This document shows, one piece after another, positions 27,896 through 40,430 of a stretch of DNA of 64,000 nt; position 1 is the stretch's first letter, and the number at the start of each line of letters is the position of its first letter. This DNA is from Ceratotherium simum simum (lineage: Eukaryota; Chordata; Mammalia; Perissodactyla; Rhinocerotidae): contig NW_004454207.1 of the NCBI RefSeq assembly GCF_000283155.1, positions 543,197 to 607,196 on the forward strand, written 5' to 3'. The notes below the pieces were generated by a model. The model saw only the letters and a program-made list of their open reading frames with translations. It was not told the origin of the DNA and searched no databases. The position numbers and the translations under genes are program-made.

Positions 27896-30800
27896 CCTCT
27901 GAGTTTCAGATCTAGCTCTTCACAACCTTACTTTTCATTAGATACTGGCTTGATCTGTCAACCCCTAAACATCTTATTGCCAACACATTGTGTATATTTT
28001 CCAGAGTTTTAGTCTTTTATGTAAAAATGATGTAATTTCTTAAGATGTTCAAAATAATTTAAGTTGCCTTCAACTTCCCAGCTATCTGAAGAAAGCCCCT
28101 GATTCCTCATTCCCTTCTTTTCCTACTTATCCACCCTTATTTTCTTCTCTTCCATCTTAGGACTCCTTTATTTGATTAATATTTTGAGTTCTATAACACA
28201 CATCAACAAGATATTGCGAATATCCATGGAGTATTAGACAAGCAAAGGAACAAAATTGAAACCTTGTCCATTAATGATTTTTTTCCTTAGTACCTAGATG
28301 CCTGCCATCATGTTATTGCTTACTCACTAGCAAAGACTCAGAATTTCCATTACAGAAGTAAGCTAGCCAAAGTCTCTATAATCCAGGAGGCAAGAGTTTA
28401 AATAGTGGCTTTAAGATCACTGGGTATTAGAAGCCGAATGGTATCTCTTTCCTCCAATCAGGTGAGTCTCTCTCATGGACAGATCATTTAACCATTGGAC
28501 ATTTGTGCTTACTAACATTGCTTGATCCTAAAGGATAGAGTCCAAATCAAACACATCTGGGCATATTTAACCTGGAAAAAGGCCCCCAGAAAACCCTGTT
28601 AGCTTTATCTTTGAAGCGCTGTCAGAGAACAAAGTAACCGCATGCGTTTTGTGCTGTGTAGAGGGAGCCAAACATGGGTAAAAGCAATAGGGAGAAGATA
28701 CGGATCTCATCTAAGGACAAACTTTGTACCTGAAAAGAGGTCCCAAATCGGAATGGGTCTCAGGAGAATCCCCTGCTGTGCTAGCATGCCTGGGGCCATT
28801 AGAAAGGGAGTGCTGGTGACAGAGGAATTCAAACAGGACAAGGTACCAAGAAATGAACCCAAGACTTTAACTCCCAGTGATGTAGAGTCTCTGGGAATGG
28901 TGGTGACAAGGAAGCCAGTTGAGGAGATTTTTAGTTTAAAGAAGCTATAATGGTTCAACTCCAAAGAGTGGCGTGTTTTTGAAAGTGATAAAGACAATGG
29001 CTCAGTGTCAATGGTAACATAATTTTTAAAGCATTTATGCAGCAATTTAGCAAATGAAAAGGAAAGCATTAACATTTATAGGTAAATGTTGGAGATTTTT
29101 AACCTGTCCAGATATTTAATATTATATCCTTTTAAAAAAATAAGATATTTGGGTAAAAGGCCAAAAGTAGTCTTTTGGAATTAAAAAGAAAAAATATATA
29201 TTCATATATATAAATTTGAATGATAAGTACTTACTCTTTATACGATCATTAGACAAAAGCTCCATGAGAAAACTTGAAATTTAAAAACACAAGGCAGTAT
29301 GTGTTTTTTACAAGAAAATCATGAACCATAGGGAGGACTCTACCTTGACATTAATTATGAAGAATACAATAATTTAAAATCTAGAAGCACTCCATTGCCT
29401 TAGGCTGGAACTAATCAGAAGTACTCTTCATTTCTTGAAATTACATTTCCTACCCTTGGTTCAAAGTTAAAAATCTCAAAACTATTGTACAGTTTGAAAT
29501 GCTTTTAGAAGGCTTTGTTATCAGGAAAAAAAAGACATGAATTGCCTCTGCTATACACATTTTTTAGAGTGACAAATTTTTCTTACATTGAATATTGCTT
29601 TCTTATCATGTTACAACTTGTGGGCCTCCAATGAGATTTACTACCACCTAGAGTATATGAAAATCCCTACAGCTTCAATTATGATGTTCTATTTCATAGA
29701 AGTAACATTTTATCCCAAATAACCCATGTTACATTTTAAAAATTCACTTTCTGTTAATTAATTTAGTAATCCACACATTCAACAGATAGGTAAATAAGGT
29801 TCGTGCTAGGCATTGAGGAAAATTCAGATCATCCACAGGTTTCAAGGACTTATTCAAAGAGTTGTTTAAGAGAATTACCAAAAAATTGAAGTCTTTTTTT
29901 TTTCTTTACTGACATTTTATGGATTTGAGTGAACGTTCAGCTGCTGTTATAACCTCAGCAAATCAATCCCAATTTGTGGGAAGATATTCTAAAGGTCACC
30001 TTATACATTCCTTGCATGTAAAGGACTAAGAAGAGGCAAAGATGAGCATGACTGGGGACCAAGGTGACATTATTAGGTATATCCCATGACACTGTATCTT
30101 TAAAATAGAGCTTGTCAGGCAATATTGGAAATTAGAGATATGTTATTTTGGGTTCTGACAACCCTTTGCTATATAACTCCCCAAATAAATGAACCTCTTG
30201 CTCTGCTCATAAGGACTGTGTAGGAAACGGAAGTGTGTATGATGTTACTATAACATAGATCTTAAACGAAGTTACGCGAAGGATGTATGAAGTTATAGTG
30301 TTATCACTTCATAGAGACTTCCTGGAAGAATATTATATAAAGAAAACTGGTATCATTTCCTACAAGAAGGGCAATTTTAGCCTATGAGGTAATTTGTATT
30401 CTCACTTTAGAAGTAAAAATTCCTCTATATAATCCTATAAACAAAGGAGGATCATTTTCTTGGCTCATATGGATATAATATTTCTTCCTCCAAAGCCTTC
30501 TCTCAACATAATCTACAAATCCCTTTGGGCACTTTTTAAATAGAGTCAACCATTTTTAAGTATTTTTTAGTATTATTTGTCATGCTATGAAACATACATT
30601 TACAAACGTATTCTATTATTTTGGGAGTCAATCTGTATTTCAGTGTATTTTTTCTCGGTAAATTTTATTAAAACTCATACACTCCCAAGAACCTTTGCTG
30701 TATTTAAGTGTCACTTGAGTTTAGTCTGCTGGGATCACAAGCGCATAGAAAAGAACAAGAACACTTCAGGACACACCTTCATCTAGAAATAGCGATACCT

Positions 30801-31880
30801 CCGGGCAGTTTATAAATCTCTATCCCTGAGAAAGAAAGGCTTAATTCTGGATTGGCTCAGCATTCCTGGGGGATTTGTATTATAATACAACTCAACGGTG
30901 TATTTACAGGCAGGGCCATAACAGCTGTGGATTAATGATGACTATTGTCCGAATCTTCAGGCACACTGTAACAACCTACATTCTGTTACTAATAAAATGA
31001 GGGAACGGTGAAAAATAAAAGTGGATTTTAAATTACATAAGTGACACAGGAATATTTAACTTTTACATGAGGCTATAGTTTATTCTTTTCTCGGGTAATT
31101 TGTAATTTATATGTCAATATAAGATACGTCTTTTAATTCTAATACTAAGAATACACTATTTACAGAATTTCAAACTAATTATTTTCACCCTCTTTTAATT
31201 CTGAAATAGAAAAACATTTCTATATATAATATATTAAGATATAATAAATACAAAATATACTATTTTTACCCCATAAATATAATTTAAGGTAAAAAAATGT
31301 AGTTTTTATATAATAAAATAATTATTTTTACCATATAATTTAAATTTTAAAAATAAATTGTATTTTCTCTTGCCTGTTTTGGAGTTCTTCACATGTCTTA
31401 AAACCTCTACCATTAGAGAATTCAGTGAAACAAGTTAAATCAGAAGAAGATCCAGTATTGTGCCAATTTCTCTATAAAATTCTCTACGCATATACAGATA
31501 AACCTCATTCTATAAAGATATTTTATTATCTATTCAAATTTTATATCTGTTGAAATAATCATGATATCCAATATAAGTGGTAAACTAGCAATACAAAGTA
31601 AAACAAAACCATGCTTGCATGAAGTTTTGTTTTTAATTGTGCGCTCAATTCACATTTTAAAGAATTGAGTATAAGCTCTTTAAGAAACACTGGCTGATAT
31701 CTTTCTCCATTAACCAGTAATCTTCAGCCATAATGTGCAAAAGCAAATTTAAAGAGACTGGTATTTATCAGAAGTGACCAGGTGGGTACCCAAACCTGCC
31801 TCACAGTAAGGAGATGCTCAGCAAGTTTCTGCAACGCAGTGAGCTAACTTGGAGTCTGAGATTCTCTTTCTCTTCTACCT
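27896..31880. other. Long AT-rich intronic stretch
   Basis: No gene is seen. A 102-codon open frame at 28642-28950 (+) has no recognisable domain. Very AT-rich sequence lies at about 31190-31370. Confidence 0.45.
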
Positions 31881-31883
31881 AGA

Positions 31884-32107
31884 CGACTGATTCTCAAAGG
31901 GGAGGGCAGGTATTTTGCCCCCAGTAGACATTTGGCAACGTCTGGAGACATTTTTGGCTGTCACAACTTGGGAGGGCAGAGGGGTTGCTACTGGCATCTA
32001 CTGGGTAGAGGCCAGGAATGCTGCTAAACATCCTATGATGCACAGAACAGTCCCACAAAGAATTATCTAACTGCAAATGTCAATGGTGCCAAGGCTGAGA
32101 AACCCTG
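31884..32107. mobile_element. MER20-like hAT-Charlie element
   Basis: Contains GACATTTGGCAACGTCTGGA, GCTACTGGCATCTACTGGGT, ATGCTGCTAAACATCCTATG and ends GAGAAACCCTG. About 220 bp, as expected for this non-autonomous family. A reverse copy is at 48267-48476. Confidence 0.85.
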
Positions 32108-32639
32108 ACCTGGAAGAATCTAGAATGGGTATTGGGGAACATTTAGGATGAAAGAGCCTGTGAACGTATGTTTGTGTACATACACCCATCTATACATATA
32201 TTGACAATGGAGCTAGATCATGCCCCTATTTAACTTATGCAAATGCAAAGGCAAGGGAATATGTTTGGGGGAGAGGGAGGGGAAAGAGAGAGAAAGTTTA
32301 AATAGTCTCGGCAATTCTTCCTGATATTAAATGTATCTATTCCCCAAAGTGAATGTGCGTGAAGTGTGGGTCTGCCATGTCTTGAGTAAGTCTCAATTCT
32401 CTGTGTTTCTCAGAGTATAAATTGAAAGCTAATCTAACATTTAAAGATATATTTTGCACAACACTGCTTCTTTTTTGTTCATCAATATTTTAGCCAGGAC
32501 TCAACTGAAGACCCAGCAATCACGGGTAATTTTGACAATTCAGTCCTGCACTAAGTTAGGCCCATTTGGGTGTGAGAATTTTACCTGGGAGGTATTGAAC
32601 ACACCTACATTGGATTATGAAGTATTTCTTCACCTTTTC

Positions 32640-33295
32640 AAAACCAACACAAATGAAATATCACTATACACCTACCAGAATGGCTAAAATAAAAATAGGG
32701 ACAACACCAAATGCTGGGGAGGATGCAGAGAAACTGGATCATTGACACATTGCTGGTGGCAATGTACAATGGTTCAGTCACTCCAGAAAACTGTTTGGCA
32801 GTGTATTATTAAACTAAACACACACTTACCACATGACCCAGCAATCACAGTCCTGGGCATTTATCCCAGAGAAATGGAAATTTATGCTCACACAAAATCC
32901 TGTACACAAATGCTCATAGCGATTTTATTTGTAATAGCCCCAAACTGGAAACGACCCAAATATCCTCCAGCTGGGTTAACAGTTAAACTGCAGCACATCC
33001 ATACCATGGAATACTACCCAGTAATGAAAAGGATCAGACTACTGATACATGCAACAACTTGGATGAAACTCCAGAGAATTATGCTAAGTAAAAAAAAATG
33101 CCAGTCTCAAAAGGTTACAGACTGTATGATTACATTTATATAATATTCTTGTGACAAAATTATAGAGACAGAGAACTGGTTGCCAGGGGTTAAGGATGGG
33201 GGACAGGGTGGGTGATGGGACCTCCTTGTACATTGTTTGCAACTTCCTATGGATCTATAATTATTTCAAAATGGAAAAATTTTTTAAAAACTGTA
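32640..33295 (+). mobile_element. L1 fragment: ORF2 C-terminal end and 3' UTR
   Basis: 5'-truncated LINE-1. In the +3 frame around 32742-33143 the translation shows the ORF2 C-terminal signature (HDPAITVLGIYP, then YPVMKR) with breaks upstream. It is followed by a 3' UTR containing TGGTTGCCAGGGGTTAAGGA. Not active; older than the EREs. Confidence 0.85.
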
Positions 33296-33626
33296 TTTCT
33301 ATACCAACAGAGCCTCGGGAAACAAGAGCATCCAAATGGCCGCATTCACAGTTGTAGAGTTGGTCAGCATTATGTTCTTAGCTTTCAGTGGTGGCAACCC
33401 TATGCACCTCTAAAATACAATCTTTTCCAATTCTACCTTTCGTATTTACTGCTCTGCTTAGTATTTTTGTTTTTCCTTTAAGGACATAAATACATAAACG
33501 CGAATATAAATGTAATTTCATTTCTGAGTATAGTTTAAATATAAAGTGTATAACATTGTAAAATAATTTAACCATTGTAAAGAATAAAATAGATGAACAA
33601 GAAATGCTTTCTCGCATTATGCTATG

Positions 33627-34020
33627 TGACAAAGACTCTTTCCTTAACCAAACTTTAGTCAAGCTCCTCTGAGCCCTCCTTTTGACTAGGCCTCAACCTT
33701 GACCTCTGTCCTTGCTGGGCCTACACAGCCCAGTGTTAGCAAGAATGCTGCTAAGTCAGTTTAGAGAGAATCTCCCATCCTTGATCTCCCATCTGATCAC
33801 CCTGGCCTGCCTTCAGTAAGAATCCTGCTAAGTTGGTTTAGCAAGAATTCCCCTACCCTTGATGTCTCCTCTTAGTAATTTTCCATCACTCTAAATTCCT
33901 AGCTGTCTGTGCTGTATTCGGAGTTGAGTCAGGTCTCTCTCTCCTAGTGCTATGACAATAGTCCTGAATAAAGTCTTCCTTACTGTTTTAACAAGTGTCA
34001 GAATAATTTTTTCTTTAACA
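33627..34020 (+). mobile_element. Solo LTR of an endogenous retrovirus
   Basis: The 394-bp unit begins TGACAAAG and ends CTTTAACA (TG...CA) and is flanked by a 4-bp target duplication TATG (33623-33626, 34021-34024), as for class I ERVs. A polyadenylation signal AATAAA lies at 33967-33972. An internal repeated motif (GTTAGCAAGAATGCTGCTAAG, trimmed here; compare GTAAGAATCCTGCTAAGT) suggests a small duplication. No retroviral genes adjoin it. Confidence 0.82.
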
Positions 34021-34149
34021 TATGAAAACTAATGATAAGTGATCATGTCCCTCGATGAGATTTGGTATTGTTTTAGCATATTAGGAGAATTTGACCTACA
34101 AAGGTATATTTTTTAGCAACAAATTACAGTTTCCTCACACTTTACAAGG

Positions 34150-34300
34150 ATACTTTTATATATACATACGAATATATATGCATTTGTGCATGTCTGCATA
34201 AACACACACACACAGATATCTGCCTGAAGAGATGTCTTTAGAGCATTACATTCATGTGTGTACATGTGTGCATATATGCATGTCTCTGTGTGGGTGGATG
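34150..34300. repeat. AT/AC/TG-rich simple sequence
   Basis: Alternating TATATACATA, CACACACACAC and GTGTGTACATGTGTGC motifs. Confidence 0.7.
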
Positions 34301-34394
34301 TATATTCATTCAGAGGCTAACAAGTGGAAATGTCCATAAAACCGACTTCTCTGAAACCTTAAGTTCGTTTCCAGAAAAAGAGAAAGTAATCTAA

Positions 34395-34660
34395 CATTTC
34401 TTAAATGCCTGATATGTAACCAGTACTCTGTTAAGTGCTTTATATTTCATTTTTTATATACATACAGCTCTTCATTTAGTCATCACACAAACCCTGTAAG
34501 TTGGTGATAGTATTTCCATCTTACAGGTAAGGAAACTTGGAAGGCTTAAGGAATCAACCCAAGGTCACAAAGAGCTAGGATAGCACATCAGGGTCCTCAC
34601 CCAAGGGATCTGATATTGTGCTTCCAAATCTATGGCCTAGACTGATTCTCTTAAACAGTA
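34395..34660 (-). repeat. MIR SINE
   Basis: CTTACAGGTAAGGAAACTTG and CCCAAGGTCACAAAGAGCTA match the reverse-complement MIR core. Confidence 0.8.
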
Positions 34661-34974
34661 GTTTTATCACTGTCAAAATAATGTCAAACACCATCGTAGT
34701 AGACCTGGTGTTTTCTTTTTTCTTTTTTCTTTAAAGAAAGATACCTTTGTTCAAATGAAATCTTAATCAGAAGCCCAATATTTTGGAAGAGCAGAAAAGC
34801 AGAAGAAAACATCCAAGCTCTTCTTGTTAGAATGGTGGGGAACTAGAGGGTGACTCTTACCCCCTCATCTCTTCCCTCTTCCTGTGTCCGGGCAAAATCA
34901 CTCGCCTCCTGCCCCAAGCAGCTCTGTGGAACTCTTAGGGCTCTGATGAGAAAACATTGAAAGATACTTCACTG

Positions 34975-35365
34975 GACTACTATTGGAAGAAAATTCTCCA
35001 CGGATTCCTTGCATTTCACACATCTTACGAGCAGAGGTACTGGCAGCATGTTCCAGACTATCTTTTCAAGAACTTTTGTCTAGTGAACAGTCTTGGAAGA
35101 TATAGATAGTGTCTCCCTCCAGAGCAATGGGCAGGCACGCTTCTGTCCATTATGAGAGATTTAGGTTCCCTCAGCTCAGGATTCACATCTGTGAGGCAAA
35201 CCCACCACCTGCACAGCATCCACCTGGGCTGCTCTGTGCTGCCCTGTAGGACTTGGGGGGCAAGGAGAACCAATGTGAACATGAAGCTCATGCTACTTGC
35301 TGCGCCATGAGTAATAAAGTCCTTGCAAGTAGAGTAAAGTCTCAGACACTCCATAATTCTTGACA
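34975..35365 (-). repeat. LTR-like dispersed repeat, copy 2 (inverted)
   Basis: Minus-strand homologue of 14779-15285. Read on the minus strand it opens TGTCAAGAATTATGGAG and includes GAGGGAGACACTATC and CTTGAAAAGATAGTCTGGAA. The 34826-34974 flank may belong to the same element. Family not recognised. Confidence 0.55.
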
Positions 35366-35384
35366 ACCACCATTCTGTAACTTA

Positions 35385-35545
35385 TTTAACACACACTTAC
35401 ATAGTACTTACTCTGTATCAGGTGCTATTCTAAGTGGTAGACAAATGCTAACTCATTTAATCTTCCTAACAAACCTGTAATATAGGTACTATGATTATTA
35501 TTTCCATTTTACAGGGGAGGTAACTGCAATCATACAGCATTAAGT
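35385..35545 (-). repeat. MIR SINE
   Basis: CTTACTCTGTATCAGGTGCT, CTCATTTAATCTTCCTAACA and CCATTTTACAGGGGAGGTAA in MIR order. Confidence 0.78.
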
Positions 35546-36194
35546 AGTTAGGTCATTCCCATAAAATGATAAATACTTGTTGTGCATATTTATAAGCACT
35601 AAACGATTTTCCTTATTAAAAAAAAGAACACATATGGAAACCTCAGAGCTACGCAACTGTTCTCCTCTAGTTGGTCTTGATCATAAAGCCCCAGTTTTCA
35701 AGAAGGCTGATACAGAACCACCCCAATGTACAGAAATATTGAAATCTTTCTTATAAATGATGCACCCTGACATTTGGTATCCACGAGGAAAAGTGGAGAC
35801 TATTTCCTTAATGGCTTCTCCAAGGTCTTGAGTCTTTAAAGTGGAACCTCTTCCTTCCTTGGAATATGGTCGCAATTCCAACAAAGTGAGTACTAACAAC
35901 ATAAGCATCCTCCTGGAATTAGACCCTCAGTAGCAAGCTTTCCATACTTTGGAGGTTATTTTTGCTTTATAAAGCTAAGCCCCTCGATATTCGCTGGCTC
36001 GAGAGTGGATGAGAAAGAGATAAACAGGCCTAGAAATCTAGACTCTAACATGATGTTTGCTGTGAACCACCTCCACTTCCATTCACATAAAATCTTTAGA
36101 ATTAGCTACATTACTACAGGAGTCCCTTTCAGATGATTTCCAACATACTTGGGGGCAGTTAGCAAGATATATCACTCTGGTGAATGATTATAAA

Positions 36195-36880
36195 GATAGA
36201 GTAAAAACTGAATAGCAAGAACAATCTGAAACGGAGGATGTGAACAGACATTGTACAAGAAATGCAAACGGCCCTTAAATATATGCAAAGATGCTCAAGG
36301 CCAACTCAGAAGAGAAAGGTAAAGCTACACAGTGATACTTCTTTTCATGTATCAAGCAGGCAAAGATGTACAAGTTGGACAATGCACTCTTTTGGGGAGA
36401 CTCTGGGGAAGCACTCACACACACTGGATATGCAATTTCACTGGTTCATCAAAATTAGAAACTGCATTCACCCTTTGACCCAGCAATCCCACTTCTGGGG
36501 ATTTATGACACAGACACACCTGCCCCACATAAACTGATGAATGCCTGAAGCTTTTCTATGCACATTGTTTTAATGGCAAAAGATTGGACACAACCCACGT
36601 GACCAGTAGGGGAAGGGTCAAATAAATTATGGTACGCTGTCACAATGGAATGCTATGCAGTTGTTAAAAAAAAGGACGGGGGAAGCTCTGTGCACTGTTA
36701 TAGAAAGATCTCCAGGATATATTGTCAAGTGGGGAAAAAATAGGGTGCAAATAGTGTAGATAGAAGGCCACTATTTATGTAAGATGAGGGAAATATATTT
36801 GTATCTGTCTACGATAATCAGAAAAACTGCAAGGAGTCTGCCATCAAGACCTAGAAATGGATATCACTATAGGAGACACA
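36195..36880 (+). repeat. Ancient L1 3' fragment
   Basis: CCTTTGACCCAGCAATCCCA with CTTCTGGGGATTTATGACAC, AATTATGGTACGCTGTCACA and GAATGCTATGCAG are diverged L1 ORF2 3' motifs. Heavily mutated. Confidence 0.75.
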
Positions 36881-37110
36881 TAGCATATGTCACAACTTTG
36901 GGCAGCTCAGGAGTGACAATGTTTATAACCAATTAGGGATTCCAGAAATCCTCTAAGAAAGTTTTCTTCTGGATGCTAGTACTCAAATTAGCATAAGTAT
37001 CAGACATGGAATGCAATACTCTGAGTTGACTGTTTCAAACAACGTTTGAAGCCCCCTGGGACCACAATTAGGATTTGTGCCTATCCCAATTACTCTCACA
37101 CCATTTCTTT

Positions 37111-37329
37111 TTTTTTTTAATTTTTATTTATTTTAATTTTTATTTATTTTTCCCCCAAAGCCCAAGTAGATAGTTGTATGTCATAGTTGCACATCCTCCT
37201 AGTTGCTGTATGTGGGACGCGGCCTCAGCATGGCCAGAGAAGCAGTGCATCGGTGCGCGCCCGGGATCCGAACCCAGGCCTCCAGTAGCGGAGCGCGTGC
37301 ACTTAACCGCTACGCCACGGGGCCGGCCC
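37111..37329 (-). mobile_element. ERE SINE with 18-bp target duplication
   Basis: Minus-strand head at the right end (GGGGCCGGCCCCG, 37317-37329), B-box GGTTCGGATCC, T-rich complement of the A tail on the left. The duplication CTCTCACACCATTTCTTT is at 37093-37110 and 37330-37347. Same body variant as 7209-7433. Confidence 0.94.
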
Positions 37330-37347
37330 CTCTCACACCATTTCTTT

Positions 37348-40280
37348 AGATGATCCACAGCTAATCAGCAATTTACCTGGTTAAAATTCAGTTGGTTTGG
37401 TAGTGCTTTGAAGGGGACACTCCTTTCTTAGGTTTTCTGCATTCAGGCAGAGGATGTGCAAAGGAGCTAACAACAAAGGGATTTAATTAGAAAACAAGAG
37501 CAAATGGTCAATTTTTGAAGAGGAACCATGAATACATATTCGTGTTGGCTCTTGCCTGATTACATTTGTTAATAAGAAATGCCAAAGTATGTGCACCAAA
37601 AACCGTTCTAGGTCTTTTGGTAGCAAATTGTATTTGTAAATTTGATGCAAGTTGATCACTGGAAGAACTCACACTCTGAAGACTTGAATTCATAAATGTA
37701 TGCAAGAATTAAACGCTTCTTTCCCCTAGTGATAGAAAGTATTAAATGGCAGAAAAAAAATGTGCTTGAAATCAACTGAGGAAATAATTCATTTTGAAAA
37801 ACGCTCAATAAAAATGTTAAATAGGAAAAATATGTTGGGCCAGTTTGTACTGGATGAATAAAGCAGAAATATGCAATGGGCAACCTTAAGGATGATGGGC
37901 TGGGAAATGTCCCATCAACCTCTTTGTCTTATTTTATTTTGTTGTTACTCAACTATGGCAGTCTTAGGCACAGTAATCTATTCCATCCCCATAAGACAAA
38001 GAAAGGAAGACTAATTCTGATCAGCAGAAAACTGGCTGGCCTCTTGGAGCCTTCAAGAGGGCAGTGGCTCCGGATCAAGGAGAAACAAATGCCTTTGAAG
38101 ACTGCATCTTAGATTGTTTTGTTAATACCTAAAATCCTCTTTGTCATGCAGAAGACTCATTTCAAAAAGAAAATGCAAGTCAACGAGGATTAGTTTAGCT
38201 TCTTGGAGGTCAGAACTAAATATACAAACTAATAAAATGACGCTGAAATAAACAAGAATGTGAAATTGCTCATCCGCTGGGATGATGTAACTAATACTGA
38301 CATAATTTCCAAGCAGAAAAGCAAAACTAGGTCAAAGCACGTTGGCCTAACATAATAAGCATTTTTGCTCCCAGAATTTTACCATGTAGGCTGTGTCTGC
38401 GGGCATTAATGTCTTCTGTTATCAATGTTCGGGGCTGTCACAAACAATTCATGTCTTATCACTCTTTGTTAGTTAAACCAAAACAATGTAGTTTACATGT
38501 GAACTATTCAATTCTGACAGCTGAAATGTTAGAAAGGGGAAATGTTAAAAATATTCAGGAAGTGTCTCTTCCAGGCTGAGAAGCATTAAGCAATAAATAT
38601 TCATTATTTAATAGTCTACTCTCACGCTTTTCTCTACAGTATTCAGAAAGCCATACCCCTCTCAATCAGTTATTTATGACTTTTTTCCTTCTTTCACTCA
38701 GAGCCATATAAAAATGGCAGCACCATCGATATCTCTTTAGAAATCCACTTTAAACATTGACAAATAAAAAAAAACGGAGTCACTCACCCAATAGCCAATT
38801 TTTCTATTCTGCTTTCTCCATATGTTGACTAAAAGAACTAACAGTTTCTTCTTCCTTCTATATGTTACATTTCACTTTCCTGCACTATTTTCACAAAGCA
38901 CAGCTGATCAATTCATAGAAAAAAAGAATTCACCTCACCCCTTAAACTTTCTTCTATGTAAACATAATCCTCTTAGTTTTTACTCTCTGACATTTTCACA
39001 GTTATCTAGAATCAGAACAAAGAATATATAGACAGAAGTAGCACAAAACCCAAATATAAGACTATTGGACTATTTGGATTTTTCAGATAGTATTTTCTCC
39101 TAAATGTGATGCAGTTTTTCCTGATTCTTGACTCATTATAAACCATCAACCCATTCGAACTGTCTTGGAATTTATTAGCACATTAAATTAGCATGTGACC
39201 CAAAAACATCCAAATTATATCTTACTAGAAGGCATGTAGCACAGTCAGAAGAAAGTAAGATGGAGAGTCTAGAAGACTTAGGTTTTAGATGTAAACTTGC
39301 TCATACCTTTATCCCCCAATGGAGGGTAAAGCATTCCTCTGTGCTAAAATTTCAACCCACAAATGCAAAACTTGCAACCAGCACTCTTTGTCTGAATTCC
39401 TACTGCATCTCCTATAGAAGACTTGATCTTATGTAAATAAATAGATTTCAAATATTTGGTGATGCCTTCCATTTACATATTGCTTTATCTGGCCATTCAT
39501 CTAGTTATTAGTAACTCAGCAGGGCATTCAATGAATTCCATTTGTCCACAAACAGCTCCTTTCCTCTTAATTGGGGAAGACCACTTCAAAATACATACAA
39601 CTGAAGCCACACTCCACAACTTGACATATGACAGATAACATAGTCTACCGTGCAGTCCCTTTGAAAAGGTATTAGTCCTGTTGTCTCTATAAACCATTAA
39701 ATGTCTCAGAAATTTCTATTTCATCATTTTAACCATAACTCTCAGACAGTCTATCACACTCAGAAGCAAAGTGCTTTGTCCAGCGTATATCTTGAATTTC
39801 ACTGCAGAAAATGTGGCTTCCATATGCATGGAATAGAGTAGAAGACTTCAGTCTCCTCCCAGAAACAATCTCTCAGCTGCTGAGTGACCTTGGGCATGCC
39901 ACTCACCTGGCAAAATAAACCAACTGCACATGGGCCAAAGGCCTAAGACATCACGTTGGGCTCAATGAGAGCAAGCAGCAGATTCTATCTTTGCTTTTAC
40001 GCTTTAAGCTATTGGAGGGCACGTCCCATTTCTTAACCATTTCTGTAGCCCCATCAAGGAGAGTATAAGCCAAGTTGCCTGCCATGTTCTGGGTTGTGTC
40101 CTCACCCATAACACAATCGAATGCACTAGATGGTTAATCAATTGCAACATATTTTAAATTTTCTCTAATGTCAATCTATTCAGTCCTTGCTGTTCCCCCA
40201 ACCTTTCTAATGCCCTTTCTTCTTCATATCCCCTCTGATCTTAAAGAGCATTTTTCATTCTTTTTCCTACTAAAATTCAT
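37348..40280. other. Intronic unique sequence
   Basis: No gene. The part at about 38180-38500 looks like conserved non-coding DNA. A MIR-like fragment lies at about 39870-39910 (GCTGAGTGACCTTGGGCATG). Confidence 0.45.
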
Positions 40281-40284
40281 CCAG

Positions 40285-40430
40285 CATGTGCCTGTAAAAC
40301 ACTTAGTGATTCTTATTGTGTGCCAGACACTGTGGTTGGACCTGACGATTCAAAGGGAATGAAGATGTGACTCTTGCTCTTAAGTAACTCAGTCCCAAGA
40401 CAGGCAGACAAACGATTAACTGGAAATATA
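40285..40430 (-). repeat. L2-like fragment
   Basis: TTATTGTGTGCCAGACACTG followed by GACTCTTGCTCTTAAGTAAC and AGACAGGCAGACAAACG, reminiscent of reverse L2. Weakly supported. Confidence 0.45.

Noticed and set aside
28642..28950. 102-codon open frame on plus strand
   Set aside because: No domain, no splice or promoter context, and an open frame of this length is expected by chance.
32742..33143. 133-codon open frame as a host gene
   Set aside because: It is the C-terminal remnant of L1 ORF2, not a gene.
39905..39915. Strong minus-strand splice donor (CCAG|GTGAGTGG)
   Set aside because: It lies beside a MIR-like fragment (TGACCTTGGGCATG) and has no CpG context or matching acceptor; probably coincidental.
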